From Salinicola halimionae (GTDB taxonomy: Bacteria > Pseudomonadota > Gammaproteobacteria > Pseudomonadales > Halomonadaceae), in NCBI RefSeq assembly GCF_003206065.1, contig NZ_PZJQ01000004.1, forward strand, positions 1,014,653 to 1,078,652: DNA of 64,000 nucleotides, written 5' to 3'. The position numbers and the translations under genes were made by a program. Every line of letters starts with the position of its first letter. Positions within the stretch are counted from its first letter, which is position 1. Positions 47,729-57,191 of this stretch are shown one piece after another. The notes under the pieces are model-generated. The model did no database searches. It worked only from the letters and a program-made list of their open reading frames with translations, and was not told where the DNA came from.

Positions 47729-50007
47729 ACGAACTTGTGAATTCGACGTCATCCGAGATCGCACCGGCTGGCGGCTTGACCCCCGAACAACGCGCGGTGG
47801 TCGACCATCGGGAGGGTCATGCGAGAGTGGCGGCAGTTGCCGGTGCCGGCAAGACCACGACGCTGGTGAAGCGAGTGCTTCATCTGCTCGCTGGTGGCGA
47901 AAACCCGCGGCGCATCCTGGTGTTGATGTTCAATCGCGCGGCGCGCGACGACTTTCGGGCCAAGCTGGCGCGGGAGGCGCCCTCTGACGTCGTGCTGCCG
48001 GAGGTGCGCACTTTTCACTCTATCGGCCATCGCTTGACCCAAAGTCTGACCCGCTGGGGTTATCTACCGCCGCGCCAGCTGCTGCAGGCGGACTGGCAGC
48101 GAGAGCGGTTGCTACGTCAGGCAGTGATGCAGAGCCTGGAATCTGCCGACAGCGAAACCCGAGAGGCCGCGCTGGATGCGGACCGGCTCGAGGCGTTCGG
48201 CCAGTTCTGTGACCTGGTCAAGGCTGAGGTCGCCACGCCGGCCGAGCTGTTCGAGAAGCTTGGCTACACCGGCAGTGAGCGTCACTTCATCGATGCCTTC
48301 GATGTGGCCGAGTCGTTGCTGGAATCTGCCGGGCAGATGACTTACGCGGATCTGCTCTATCGGCCGTTGCAGTGTCTCGAGCGCCATTCCGAGGCGCGTC
48401 GCCGCGTCGAGGGATTTCTCGGCCACGTCATCGTCGACGAGTACCAGGACATTAATGAAGCCCAGCTGCGGCTGCTCAAGTTACTGTCCGGCGATGCGGC
48501 GCAGGTGATGGCAGTCGGCGACGCCAATCAGTGCATCTATGAGTGGCGGGGCGCACGGCCCGACGCGATGCTGGCGCGCTTCGATGGTCTGTTCGGTCGG
48601 GCCAGCGAGTATCCGCTTTCTTACACGTTTCGCCACGGCCATGCGCTGGCGCTGGCGGCCAATCATGCCATTCGCGGCAATCGCCAGCGCTGGGATCAGC
48701 TCTGTCTGGCGGCGCCCGGCAATCCATTGACTCGATTACAGGCAGGCGCCGGGGCCGCCAAGCTGCTCGAGGCGCTGCAGCGCTGGCATGCCGATGGCCG
48801 GCGCAGTGACGAAGCCTGCGTACTGGTCCGCAGCTGGTCGTTGTCGGTCTCGGTGCAGCTTCAACTGCTGCGGGCCGGCATACCGTTCCGTCTTGCCCAG
48901 GAAGAGCGCTTCGTGTTTCGGCTGCCGTTAGTGCAAGCGTTGGCGGGTTATCTCCAGTTGGCGCGTGAACCACAGCGGCTGCACGATCCCGCCCATTTGA
49001 TTCTGCTGTTCTCCCAGCCCACGACGTTCGTCGCCCAGGATCGCGTGCGCCGTCTGGTCGATGAACTGGTCCGTAATCAGCAGTGGCCGGCTCGCGAGGC
49101 CTCGGTGCTGGTCGGGCTCAAGCCCGGCCAGCGTCGCCACCTCAAGCGGCGTTGGCAGCTGCTTTGCGAGTTGCCCAAGCTGGCGGCCTGGCCACCGGCC
49201 AAGCTGCTCGAACACGTCGTCGACGCCATCGATGCGGAAAAGGTATTGCGCCGTTCGGCCGCACGCCGGGAGAAGGGCGACGATGACGTGCGGCTGCTCG
49301 ATGTGTTGATCGAACAGGCTGGCGAACTGGCCAATGATCCGGCTGCATTCATCGAGCTGCTGCGCAACCCGGTAGAAAATCGGCCGGATGGCGTGCTGAT
49401 CAGTACCGTTCACGGTGCCAAGGGCCTCGAGTGGCCTCTCGTCGCCGTATGGGGGCTCAATGAGGAGGATTTTCCCCATTTCAGCCGTGACAATCCGCTC
49501 TCGCCGGAACGGCTGGAGGAGGAGCGTCGCCTATACTACGTCGCCATCACTCGGGCTCGGGAACGCTTGCTGCTGATACACGATGGCGGCGATCATCGAC
49601 CGAGTCGCTTTCTCGAAGAGACCGCGGTAGAGGACTGCAGTCGAATCGATCGGGCGATCCGGGAAAACAGCGAGGTTGCCGTGGCGGTTCGCGAGCCGGA
49701 AATGATCGGTGCTTATCTGGCGCGCATCGGCCTGGAACGCCCTGAGGGACGATTGACGCTGCAGGCCCGGGAGTCAGCAGCACCGCCAGCCGAGTTCGGC
49801 ATTGGTAGCGATTCGGGCACCGCTTCCCGCATGGCCTGGCAAGTCGGAGATCGTTTGCAGCATGCAAGCTTCGGCGAAGGCGAGGTGCTGGTGGTCGAGG
49901 GTAACGCTGCCAACCCGGTGATCGATGTCCGCTTTGAGGCTGCCGGCCGCCGCCGCTTGATCGCGACACGGGCGCCAGTGACCAAACTGTCCGGAAACGG
50001 GAGATAA
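47725..50007 (+). CDS. Superfamily I UvrD/PcrA-like DNA helicase with Tudor-like C-terminus
   Basis: The 760-residue protein has the SF1A motif series: Q motif LTPEQRAVV, Walker A AGAGKTT (Lys43), Walker B VDEYQDINE (about 237-245) and motif III GDANQCIYEWRG. Later come STVHGAKGLEW and YYVAITRARERLL. A separate C-terminal piece (about 700-756, GDRLQHASFGEGEVLVVEG) resembles the Tudor-like, RNA-polymerase-binding end of PcrA/UvrD. It is not UvrD or Rep itself by its divergent N-terminal and 2B regions. It overlaps the DUF1285 gene. Role in repair or transcription conflicts is inferred. Confidence 0.87.
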   Translation: MNELVNSTSSEIAPAGGLTPEQRAVVDHREGHARVAAVAGAGKTTTLVKRVLHLLAGGENPRRILVLMFNRAARDDFRAKLAREAPSDVVLPEVRTFHSIGHRLTQSLTRWGYLPPRQLLQADWQRERLLRQAVMQSLESADSETREAALDADRLEAFGQFCDLVKAEVATPAELFEKLGYTGSERHFIDAFDVAESLLESAGQMTYADLLYRPLQCLERHSEARRRVEGFLGHVIVDEYQDINEAQLRLLKLLSGDAAQVMAVGDANQCIYEWRGARPDAMLARFDGLFGRASEYPLSYTFRHGHALALAANHAIRGNRQRWDQLCLAAPGNPLTRLQAGAGAAKLLEALQRWHADGRRSDEACVLVRSWSLSVSVQLQLLRAGIPFRLAQEERFVFRLPLVQALAGYLQLAREPQRLHDPAHLILLFSQPTTFVAQDRVRRLVDELVRNQQWPAREASVLVGLKPGQRRHLKRRWQLLCELPKLAAWPPAKLLEHVVDAIDAEKVLRRSAARREKGDDDVRLLDVLIEQAGELANDPAAFIELLRNPVENRPDGVLISTVHGAKGLEWPLVAVWGLNEEDFPHFSRDNPLSPERLEEERRLYYVAITRARERLLLIHDGGDHRPSRFLEETAVEDCSRIDRAIRENSEVAVAVREPEMIGAYLARIGLERPEGRLTLQARESAAPPAEFGIGSDSGTASRMAWQVGDRLQHASFGEGEVLVVEGNAANPVIDVRFEAAGRRRLIATRAPVTKLSGNGR

Positions 50008-50010
50008 ACC

Positions 50011-50826
50011 ATGAATGCATCCGTTCTTGTCACGGCAGAGGCGCTACGGGAAAGCCTCGGCGCTGAGCGGCCGCTGGTTTTTGATTGCCGCGTTTTTCGT
50101 GGAGATGAAAAGCTAGAGGATCGCCGCTACCTTCCCCAGAGTATGGCTCTGGATCTCGAGCGTGATCTATCCGCGGAACCGGGCGAGGGTGGTCGACATC
50201 CGTTGCCTTCACAGAAGGATTTCACGGCAACGCTTCAATCCCTAGGTGTCTCGCCCGAGCGCCCGGTCGTCGTTTACGATGACAGTGGCGGTCAATTGGC
50301 AGGCGCACGTGCCTGGTGGATGATCGCTTGCTGGGCGGGTCATTCCGACGTCCGTGTATTGGATGGAGGGCTTGCTGGCTGGCAGATGGCTGGTGGCGAG
50401 TTGGTGAAAGCTCCTGTCGAGCCCGAAAATCAGAGCCGCTGGGAGCCGTCATTCAACGATGACGCGCGAGCTTCAGTAGAAGGGCTTTTAGAGCAGGGTG
50501 GCCAGTTGGTGGATGCCAGAGCCGCGACACGTTTTCGAGGGGATGAAGAGCCTTTGGATCCGGTGGCGGGTCACATTCCGGGAGCCATGTGCCGTCCCTG
50601 CACGCAAAACCTTGAGACCTCCGGTCGTTTCAAGAGTCCCCGTCAACTAGCCGACGAGCTTCCGAAAGGAGATGCTCTGACGGCATACTGCGGCTCGGGC
50701 GTCACTGCCTGCCACAACATTCTCGCCTACGCCGTCGCGGGCCTGCCGCTGCCCCGGTTGTATGTCGGTTCCTGGAGTGACTGGATTCGCGATCCGTCGC
50801 GGCCGATCGCGACCGGCGATGCCTGA
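50011..50826 (+). CDS. sseA: Thiosulfate/3-mercaptopyruvate sulfurtransferase
   Basis: This two-domain rhodanese moves sulfur from mercaptopyruvate or thiosulfate to acceptors. The 271-residue protein has an inactive N-terminal rhodanese domain with FDCRVF and YDDSGG. The C-terminal active domain carries the loop CGSGVTA, the form typical of mercaptopyruvate sulfurtransferase. It begins three bases after the helicase stop, so it is the last gene of the pilZ-tatD run. Its 3' end faces the converging etf quinone oxidoreductase gene. Confidence 0.93.
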   Translation: MNASVLVTAEALRESLGAERPLVFDCRVFRGDEKLEDRRYLPQSMALDLERDLSAEPGEGGRHPLPSQKDFTATLQSLGVSPERPVVVYDDSGGQLAGARAWWMIACWAGHSDVRVLDGGLAGWQMAGGELVKAPVEPENQSRWEPSFNDDARASVEGLLEQGGQLVDARAATRFRGDEEPLDPVAGHIPGAMCRPCTQNLETSGRFKSPRQLADELPKGDALTAYCGSGVTACHNILAYAVAGLPLPRLYVGSWSDWIRDPSRPIATGDA

Positions 50827-50853
50827 CACCGCCGATCACGTGGAAAGCGGGCG

Positions 50854-52539
50854 CTACATATTGGGATAGTTCGGCCCACCGCCGCCTTCAGGGGCCACCC
50901 AGGTAATGTTCTGGGACGGATCCTTGATGTCGCAGGTCTTGCAATGAATGCAGTTCTGGAAGTTGATCCGGAACTGCGGCTCGCCCGCTTCCTCGACCAC
51001 TTCGTAGACCCCGACCGGGCAGTAACGCTGCGCGGGTTCGGCGTATTCCGGCAGGTTCTTCGCGATCGGAATGGCCGGATCGCTCAGCTTCAGGTGGCAG
51101 GGCTGGTTCTCGTCGTGGTTGGTATTCGACAGAAAGACCGACGAGGGCTTGTCGAACGACAGCTTGCCGTCGGGTTTGGGGTAGTCGATCGGCGCCGACT
51201 CTACTGCCTTCTTCAACTGATGATCCGGCGTGGTATCGCGCTGTAGCGGCAGCTTGCCGCCGAGCAACTGATCCACGAAGTTGAACGCACCGCCACCCAC
51301 GGTACCGAACTTGTGAATGGCCGGGCCGAAGCTGCGACTGGCCTGCAGCTCCTGCCACGCCCAGCTCGACTCCCAGGCGTTGGTGAAATCGCTGAGTTCC
51401 TTGCCGCCCTCATCACCGGCGGCGATTGTCGCGAATACCGTTTCGGCGGCGATCAGCCCCGACTTCATCGCGGTATGAATACCCTTGATCTTGGCGAAGT
51501 TGAGCGTGCCGGCATCGCAGCCCAACAGCAGGGCGCCGGGCATCGTCATCTTGGGCAGGCAGTTGGCGCCGCCCTTGGTGATCGCACGCGCGCCGTAGGC
51601 CACGCGTTTGCCGCCCTCGAGATGACGCTTCAGTAGCGGATGGTGTTTCATGCGCTGGAATTCGTCGAACGGCGATAGATAAGGATTGCGGTACGCCAGA
51701 TCGACGATCAGACCCACCATGACCTGCTGGTCATCGCCGTGATAGAGAAACCAGCCTCCGTGGCTGTCGCCGCCATGGTCCTTGTCATCCAGGGGCCAGC
51801 CGGAACCGTGCAACACCAGCCCCGGCTCGTGCTGCTCGGCGGGGACGTCCCATAGCTCCTTGAAGCCGATGGCGTAATGCTGGGGATCACGGCCCGCGTC
51901 GAGCTCGAAGCGTGAGATCAACTGCTTGCCGATATGCCCCCTCGCCCCCTCGCAGAACAGCGTGTACTTGGCGCGCAGCTCCATGCCGGGCATGTAATTG
52001 GCGGTTTCGCTGCCATCAACGGCGACCCCCATGTCGCCGGTGAGAATGCCGCGAACGACGCCCGCGTCATCGACGATCGCTTCCTGCGCGGCGAAGCCGG
52101 GGAAGATCTCGACGCCCAGCGCTTCGGCCTGCTCGCCCAGCCAACGGCACAGGTTGCCGGCGCTGATGACGTAGTTTTGATCACTGCCACCGGTCGAACC
52201 GGCGTGGCCGGTGTTGTGCATCGACTTGGGCACCAGCGCATTGGGCAGTTTCTGCGCCTTGGCGGTGTTCTTCAGCAGGTAGAGCTCATCGCGCAGCACC
52301 GGCGTATTCAGCGGCGCGCCCCGCTCGGCCCAATCGGGGAATAGCTCCGTCAGGGCGCGCGGCTCGAATACGGCGCCGGATAGGATATGGGCCCCGACTT
52401 CCGAACCCTTCTCGACCACGCAGACCGAAAGCTCTTGCCCGGTCTCGTTAGCCTGCTGCATCAAACGACATGCCGCCGACAGGCCGCTGGGGCCTGCACC
52501 CACGATCACGACGTCGAAATCCATGGATTCACGTTCCAA
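50854..52539 (-). CDS. etfD: Electron transfer flavoprotein-ubiquinone oxidoreductase
   Basis: ETF-QO takes electrons from ETF (fed by acyl-CoA and other dehydrogenases) to ubiquinone at the membrane. The 561-residue protein has the FAD motif VIVGAGPSGLSAA near the start and a C-terminal 4Fe-4S ferredoxin segment with YCPVGVYE and NCIHCKTCDIKDPSQNITW. Translation probably begins at TTG 52539, 7 bases after AAGGAG, which gives MERESMDFDVV like pseudomonad homologues; ATG 52524 is the alternative. It is divergent from etfBA. Confidence 0.96.
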   Translation of the reverse strand: MERESMDFDVVIVGAGPSGLSAACRLMQQANETGQELSVCVVEKGSEVGAHILSGAVFEPRALTELFPDWAERGAPLNTPVLRDELYLLKNTAKAQKLPNALVPKSMHNTGHAGSTGGSDQNYVISAGNLCRWLGEQAEALGVEIFPGFAAQEAIVDDAGVVRGILTGDMGVAVDGSETANYMPGMELRAKYTLFCEGARGHIGKQLISRFELDAGRDPQHYAIGFKELWDVPAEQHEPGLVLHGSGWPLDDKDHGGDSHGGWFLYHGDDQQVMVGLIVDLAYRNPYLSPFDEFQRMKHHPLLKRHLEGGKRVAYGARAITKGGANCLPKMTMPGALLLGCDAGTLNFAKIKGIHTAMKSGLIAAETVFATIAAGDEGGKELSDFTNAWESSWAWQELQASRSFGPAIHKFGTVGGGAFNFVDQLLGGKLPLQRDTTPDHQLKKAVESAPIDYPKPDGKLSFDKPSSVFLSNTNHDENQPCHLKLSDPAIPIAKNLPEYAEPAQRYCPVGVYEVVEEAGEPQFRINFQNCIHCKTCDIKDPSQNITWVAPEGGGGPNYPNM

Positions 52540-52632
52540 ACCCGATCTCCTTTCTGGCTAGCGGGGCGTTGGCGAATACGGTAGCCATGCACGCCTGCTC
52601 GGTCTGTTCATCGACGGCTGTTGCCACCGTTT

Positions 52633-52661
52633 TTTATAGCCTAACGTTAGTCAGGTGTCCG
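52633..52661 (-). promoter_or_regulatory. etfD promoter with operator-like palindrome
   Basis: On the minus strand CGGACA (52661-52656) and TATAAA (52638-52633) are 17 bp apart. The spacer contains the perfect 10-bp palindrome CTAACGTTAG (52641-52650), a classic place for a repressor. The regulator is not identifiable. Confidence 0.45.
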
Positions 52662-52802
52662 ATGTTATGCCTAGGCGCGCTTTTCTTATGCGAAGGTGCT
52701 GCTTCGGCAGGACGCCTTTGATGCGCTATCATCGCATTTTTGGCCCGTCGATGCCCCCGGCGATGCACCATGCTGGAGCGGAAGACGGGCCCCGAGTTGA
52801 CC

Positions 52803-52830
52803 TTGGCCGACGTCGACGTGATTCTATATG
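52803..52830 (+). promoter_or_regulatory. Possible etfBA promoter
   Basis: TTGGCC (52803-52808) and TATATG (52825-52830) are 16 bp apart, 127 bp before etfB. The rest of the 418-bp divergent region 52540-52957 holds the etfD promoter and no gene that I can support. Confidence 0.3.
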
Positions 52831-52957
52831 CGCCGACGTTTTTGCTGTCTGGCATCACGTCAAAAGGGTGGTCGTGACATCTCGATCACCGACGTCGACC
52901 AGCGCCCGCCGGGTCGGTCTATCAATAACCTGCGAGGACAACCATGCGAGGCCACTC

Positions 52958-53719
52958 ATGAAAGTACTCGTCGCGGTCAAACGCGTCATCGATTACAACG
53001 TCAAGATCCGGGTCAAGGCGGATCACTCCGACGTCGACCTGACCAACGTCAAGATGGCCATGAATCCGTTCTGCGAAATCGCGGTGGAAGAGGCCGTTCG
53101 TCTGAAAGAGAAAGGCGTCGCCTCGGAAATCGTTGCCGTCACGGTGGGCCCCAAGGCCGCTCAGGAACAGCTGCGCACGGCGCTGGCGCTGGGTGCCGAT
53201 CGCGCCATTCACGTCGAGACCGACGAACGTGTCGAGTCGTTGACGGTGGCGAAGCTGCTCAAGGGTGTGGTCGACGAAGAGAAGCCCGATCTGGTGATCC
53301 TGGGTAAGCAGGCGATCGATACCGACAACAACCAGACCGGCCAGATGCTGGCGGCGTTGACCGATATGGGGCAGGGCACCTTTGCCTCCGAGGTCGCTTT
53401 CGGTGAGGGCGTCGAAGCCGGTGAAGTTCGCGTCACTCGCGAGATCGACGGGGGCCTGCAGACCGTTGCGCTCAAGCTGCCCGCCGTGGTGACGACCGAC
53501 CTGCGCCTGAACGAGCCACGCTACGCCAAGCTGCCGGATATCATGAAGGCAAAGAAAAAGCCGCTGGAAACCAAGACACCGGAAGCGCTGGGTGTGGCCG
53601 TGTCCAGTGGTCTCACGCTGCTCAAGGTCGAGACGCCTGCCGAGCGCAAGGGTGGCGTCAAGGTAGGCTCCGTGGATGAGCTGATCGACAAACTCAAGAA
53701 CGAAGCCAAAGTGCTTTGA
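52958..53719 (+). CDS. etfB: Electron transfer flavoprotein beta subunit
   Basis: EtfB with EtfA forms the soluble FAD/AMP electron carrier between dehydrogenases and ETF-QO. The 253-residue protein begins [20 protein letters not shown], has [18 protein letters not shown], and the signature [21 protein letters not shown] start at ATG 52958 after GAGG. The frame is open far upstream but that part has no similarity. The last codons are duplicated just after the stop. Confidence 0.97.
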   Translation: MKVLVAVKRVIDYNVKIRVKADHSDVDLTNVKMAMNPFCEIAVEEAVRLKEKGVASEIVAVTVGPKAAQEQLRTALALGADRAIHVETDERVESLTVAKLLKGVVDEEKPDLVILGKQAIDTDNNQTGQMLAALTDMGQGTFASEVAFGEGVEAGEVRVTREIDGGLQTVALKLPAVVTTDLRLNEPRYAKLPDIMKAKKKPLETKTPEALGVAVSSGLTLLKVETPAERKGGVKVGSVDELIDKLKNEAKVL

Positions 53720-53734
53720 AATAAAGTGCTTTGA
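53708..53734. repeat. 12-bp direct repeat across the etfB stop
   Basis: AAAGTGCTTTGA occurs at 53708-53719 (ending at the etfB stop) and again at 53723-53734, a 15-bp period duplication. It leaves etfB and the etfA ribosome binding site intact. Confidence 0.85.
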
Positions 53735-53748
53735 TAGGAGCTGATCGC

Positions 53749-54675
53749 ATGAGCATTCTGGTTCTGGCCGAACACCACAACGGCCAATTGGCCGCCGGCA
53801 CCGCGCATGTCGTGGGTGCCGCGCGGGCCATCGGTGGCGACATCGATCTTCTGGTCGCGGGTGAGAACGTTGGCAGTGTCGCGGAAGCTGCCGCGAGGCT
53901 CGACGGCGTCGCCCGCGTGCGGGTGGCCGACAATACAGCGTACGCCCACCAGCTGGCCGAGCCGCTGGCGGATCTGCTGGTCGCGCTGGCCGATGAATAC
54001 AGCCACGTACTGGCCGCGGCTTCGACCGAGGGCAAGAACGTGCTGCCGCGAGTGGCCGCGCTCAAGGATGTCTCGCAGATTTCCGAGATTCTGGGCGTCG
54101 AGAGCGCCGATACGTTCACGCGTCCGATCTACGCCGGTAACGCCATCGCCACGGTGCAGTCGAGCGATCCGCTCAAGGTGATCACCGTGCGCACCACGGC
54201 ATTCGATGCGGTGAGCGAAGGCGGCGCGGCGTCCATCGAAGCGCTCGATTACATTGCCGACAGCGCGCGTTCGCGTTTCATCGGCGAAGAGCTTGCCCAG
54301 AGCGAACGTCCGGAGCTGAGCGGGGCTCGAGTCGTCATTTCCGGCGGCCGTGGCATGGGTAACGGCGACAATTTCAAACTGCTCGACGGAATCGCCGACA
54401 AGCTGGGGGCTGCCGTCGGCGCGTCGCGGGCGGCGGTTGATGCCGGTTTCGTGCCCAACGACATGCAGGTCGGCCAGACCGGCAAGATCGTCGCTCCCGA
54501 TCTCTACATTGCCGTGGGTATCAGCGGCGCGATTCAGCACCTGGCGGGGATGAAGGACTCCAAGGTGATCGTGGCGATCAACAAGGACGACGACGCGCCG
54601 ATCTTCCAGGTCGCGGATTACGGTCTGGTGGGCGATCTGTTCGAGATCCTGCCCGAGCTGGAACAGAAGCTTTAG
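53749..54675 (+). CDS. etfA: Electron transfer flavoprotein alpha subunit
   Basis: EtfA carries the FAD of ETF. The 308-residue protein starts [14 protein letters not shown] and has the C-terminal FAD signature: [64 protein letters not shown] 53749 has AGGAG 9 bases upstream. It is the distal gene of etfBA and is followed by an intrinsic terminator. Confidence 0.97.
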   Translation: MSILVLAEHHNGQLAAGTAHVVGAARAIGGDIDLLVAGENVGSVAEAAARLDGVARVRVADNTAYAHQLAEPLADLLVALADEYSHVLAAASTEGKNVLPRVAALKDVSQISEILGVESADTFTRPIYAGNAIATVQSSDPLKVITVRTTAFDAVSEGGAASIEALDYIADSARSRFIGEELAQSERPELSGARVVISGGRGMGNGDNFKLLDGIADKLGAAVGASRAAVDAGFVPNDMQVGQTGKIVAPDLYIAVGISGAIQHLAGMKDSKVIVAINKDDDAPIFQVADYGLVGDLFEILPELEQKL

Positions 54676-54712
54676 GGGCTGTTGCTGTTTCAGCGCGAGC
54701 CGCGTTCGACCC

Positions 54713-54740
54713 AACCGGTGCCTCTGGGCGCCGGTTTTTT
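54713..54740 (+). terminator. Terminator after etfA
   Basis: A 10-bp stem AACCGGTGCC/GGCGCCGGTT with one G-T pair and a TCTG loop is followed by a T run. It isolates etfBA from the TonB-type operon. Confidence 0.85.
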
Positions 54741-54838
54741 ATGCGGTATCTTGTTGATGAGGCGGCTCGATCCGGCGACATGCTCGCCAGCGAAATCATG
54801 GGCGATAACGCCGAGAAAGCGGGGCGATGTTATACGGA

Positions 54839-54857
54839 TTGATAATTGTTCTTGTTT
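54839..54857 (+). promoter_or_regulatory. Fur-box-like site before the TonB2-type operon
   Basis: TTGATAATTGTTCTTGTTT matches a strong Fur-box form (TTGAGAATGATTCTCATTT) at 14 of 19 positions and sits in an AT-rich promoter stretch about 95 bp before the first gene. Iron control of TonB energy systems is well established. The -10 could be within or just after it (TATTAG). Confidence 0.5.
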
Positions 54858-54951
54858 GTATTAGCGTATCGCATCGAATTCAGCGGCGTTACATCGTCGA
54901 TCCGGCGATGCTCGTCACCGGCTGCTGATTGCTCATACGCAAGGAGATAGC

Positions 54952-55791
54952 GTGGTGCATGATTTCTCGCGCAGGCGAGGCAAGAGGCGTCTGTCGGCGT
55001 TCTGTCTCGCCGCCATGAGCCTGGCCGCGGCCGGCCCGGCATCGGCTCAGGACTCGCTTAGCCAGTCCAGCATCCAGGCCCAGCAGACCCAGGCCGAACT
55101 TCAAAGCCGTATCGATGAAGCCGACGACGCCACGCGCGACGCGCTGGAGCGTCTGCGTCAGGCCAAACAGCAGGCCGACCGGCTGGAGAGTTACAACGCC
55201 GAGCTGGCGCCGATCGTCGACAACCAGGCCAAGCGAATCGCTTCCGAGCAAAAGGCGCTGGCGCAGATTTCGGTGACGCGTGAAGCGTTGCCGGGCGAGC
55301 TGCGCCAGATGGTCGAGCAGTTGCGCGCAATGATCGAGGCGGATATGCCGTTCCTGCGCGACGAGCGTCTGGCACGCGTCGACGATCTGGAGCAGATGCT
55401 GACCCGCGACGACGCCTCCCAGGCGGACAAGTTGCAGCGAATCTTTTCCGTGTGGCGCACCGAGCTCGACTACGGCCGCGAGATGGATCAGTGGAGCGGT
55501 CCGCTCGACGGTGCCCAGTCCGAAGCGGCAAGCCAGGGTAGTCAAATGGCGCGGGAAGTCGACTATCTGCGTGTAGGACGCACCGGCTGGTACTACGTCA
55601 CGCCGGACGACCGCGCCGGCGGTGTCTGGAGCGTCGCCAACGGCGAGTGGGAAGTGTTCGATGGCGATCAGATCGACGAGGTTCGCCGCGGTATCCGCAT
55701 CGCTCAGGATCAGAGCGCGCCGGCACTACTACACCTGCCGGCCTCACTGACCGTCGAGAACGGGCGGGCATCGACAGAGGACCAATCATGA
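54952..55791 (+). CDS. DUF3450 periplasmic coiled-coil protein of a TonB2-type system
   Basis: DUF3450 proteins commonly open TtpC-ExbB-ExbD-TonB operons in marine gamma-proteobacteria; their exact role is unknown. The 279-residue product has a signal peptide ending in PASA-QD (about residue 32) and a long Gln/Glu/Arg-rich coiled coil (about 38-115). A C-terminal part contains VGRTGWYYVTPDD. Start GTG 54952 follows AAGGAG by 5-6 bases. It overlaps the next gene by 4 bases. Confidence 0.88.
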   Translation: MVHDFSRRRGKRRLSAFCLAAMSLAAAGPASAQDSLSQSSIQAQQTQAELQSRIDEADDATRDALERLRQAKQQADRLESYNAELAPIVDNQAKRIASEQKALAQISVTREALPGELRQMVEQLRAMIEADMPFLRDERLARVDDLEQMLTRDDASQADKLQRIFSVWRTELDYGREMDQWSGPLDGAQSEAASQGSQMAREVDYLRVGRTGWYYVTPDDRAGGVWSVANGEWEVFDGDQIDEVRRGIRIAQDQSAPALLHLPASLTVENGRASTEDQS

Positions 55792-57191
55792 AGCGTCACG
55801 CATGGTGGTTGGCATTGCCTCTCGTCGCCACGCTTCTCACCCCGGGTATTGCCGTTGCCCAGTCCGACGCAGGAAGCGACACGACGCCGTCGATGCAGCA
55901 GGTGCTCCAATCCTTTCGCGCCGATAGCCAGGCCGCAGAACAGCGCGACAGCCAGCGGCTCGAGACATTGCTGGACGACCGCCAGGCGCTGCAGCAGGCC
56001 GTTTCCGATGCCGAGCAGCGGCTGCAGCAGGCGCAGGCTCGACGCCAACAGCTGGACGATCGTCAGTCCGCGCAGCAACAGCAGCTGGCGGAACTCCAGC
56101 AGCAGCGGTCGGATCAGGCCGGAGATATCGGCGAGATTTCCGGCATCGTCAAGCAGCAGGCCGGCGAGTTGCGAGATGCTCTCGGCGAGAGCTGGCTGAC
56201 CGTGGGCGGTGACGCTCGACTGCCGCCGCGGCTTGACGACCATGGGCTGGTCGATCGACAGACGTTTGATCGGGTACGTCAGGCTCTCGCCGGCCTGGTC
56301 GCGGAAAGCGGCCGTGGCGTGCGCTTTCAGGCGCCGGTAGCGGGCAAGGACGGCGATGTCGCCGAGCGCGAGGTAGTGCGCCTGGGTGACACCCTCGCCT
56401 TCAGCAATGGCGATCTGCTGCAACGGATCGGCGATGACGGAAGGCTGGCGGTGACTCCGGTGACGCCCGGCGATGCTCGGCAGGCACTACAGGCCTTTCA
56501 GCAGGGGGATGGCAATCAGATCGTGGTCGACCCCACCGATGGCGACGTCCTGAATGCGCTGTCTCGACAGCCCAGCCTGTGGCAGCGCTTTCAGCAGGGC
56601 GGCTATGTCGGCTACGTGATCGTTGCGTTGGGAATCGTCGGTCTGCTGATAGCACTGGCGCAGTTTGTCTATCTCGTGATCGTCAGTGGCCGGATGCGCC
56701 GGCAGATGCAGTCCCCGGACACATTGCACGACGACAATCCGCTGGGCCGGGTACTCAAGCGCTTCGCGGCACTGGGGCGCGATCATGCGCCGGAAGCACT
56801 GGAGGCGCGACTCGACGAGGCCCTGCTGGCGGAGCAACCGCGGCTGGAGCGCGGTCAGCCGATCGTCAAGCTGATCGCCGCGGTGGCGCCGCTGCTCGGG
56901 CTGCTAGGCACCGTGACCGGGATGATCGTCACTTTCCAGTCGATCACCGTGTTCGGCACCGGCGATCCGCAGTTGATGGCGGGCGGGATCAGTCAGGCAT
57001 TGGTGACCACCGTGCTGGGCCTGATCATGGCCGTGCCGCTGCTGTTCGCCAACACCGCCTTGAACAGCCGTAGCCGGCGGTTGATCGGTCTACTGGAAGG
57101 CCGGGCCAGCGCTGTACTTGCCGAGCATCTCGAGGCCGAAACCGCTGCTGCCGCACACGCCGAGGAGCGCCGTCATGGTGCCCACGCTTGA
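55788..57191 (+). CDS. TtpC-like MotA/TolQ/ExbB proton channel family protein
   Basis: TtpC is the fourth protein needed by Vibrio TonB2 systems. The 467-residue product has a signal peptide (cleavage near VAQS, about 25) and a Gln-rich periplasmic coiled coil (about 35-130). After a beta-rich domain comes a membrane helix near 270-290, then the C-terminal ExbB/TolQ domain with IAAVAPLLGLLGTVTGMIVTF. ATG 55788 follows AGAGG by 7 bases; upstream open frame is antisense-like and unsupported. It overlaps exbB by 17 bases. Confidence 0.9.
   Translation: MKRHAWWLALPLVATLLTPGIAVAQSDAGSDTTPSMQQVLQSFRADSQAAEQRDSQRLETLLDDRQALQQAVSDAEQRLQQAQARRQQLDDRQSAQQQQLAELQQQRSDQAGDIGEISGIVKQQAGELRDALGESWLTVGGDARLPPRLDDHGLVDRQTFDRVRQALAGLVAESGRGVRFQAPVAGKDGDVAEREVVRLGDTLAFSNGDLLQRIGDDGRLAVTPVTPGDARQALQAFQQGDGNQIVVDPTDGDVLNALSRQPSLWQRFQQGGYVGYVIVALGIVGLLIALAQFVYLVIVSGRMRRQMQSPDTLHDDNPLGRVLKRFAALGRDHAPEALEARLDEALLAEQPRLERGQPIVKLIAAVAPLLGLLGTVTGMIVTFQSITVFGTGDPQLMAGGISQALVTTVLGLIMAVPLLFANTALNSRSRRLIGLLEGRASAVLAEHLEAETAAAAHAEERRHGAHA

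Noticed and set aside
52719-52745. ATGCG/CGCAT hairpin followed by T in the etfD-etfB gap
   Set aside because: The 5-bp stem is too short for a terminator and lies in a promoter region.
52655-52957. N-terminal extension of etfB
   Set aside because: The open frame covers the divergent promoter region and lacks similarity; the ATG at 52958 gives the normal EtfB N-terminus.
53521-54714. 397-codon minus-strand frame opposite etfB/etfA
   Set aside because: His/Arg-rich antisense translation across two certain genes.
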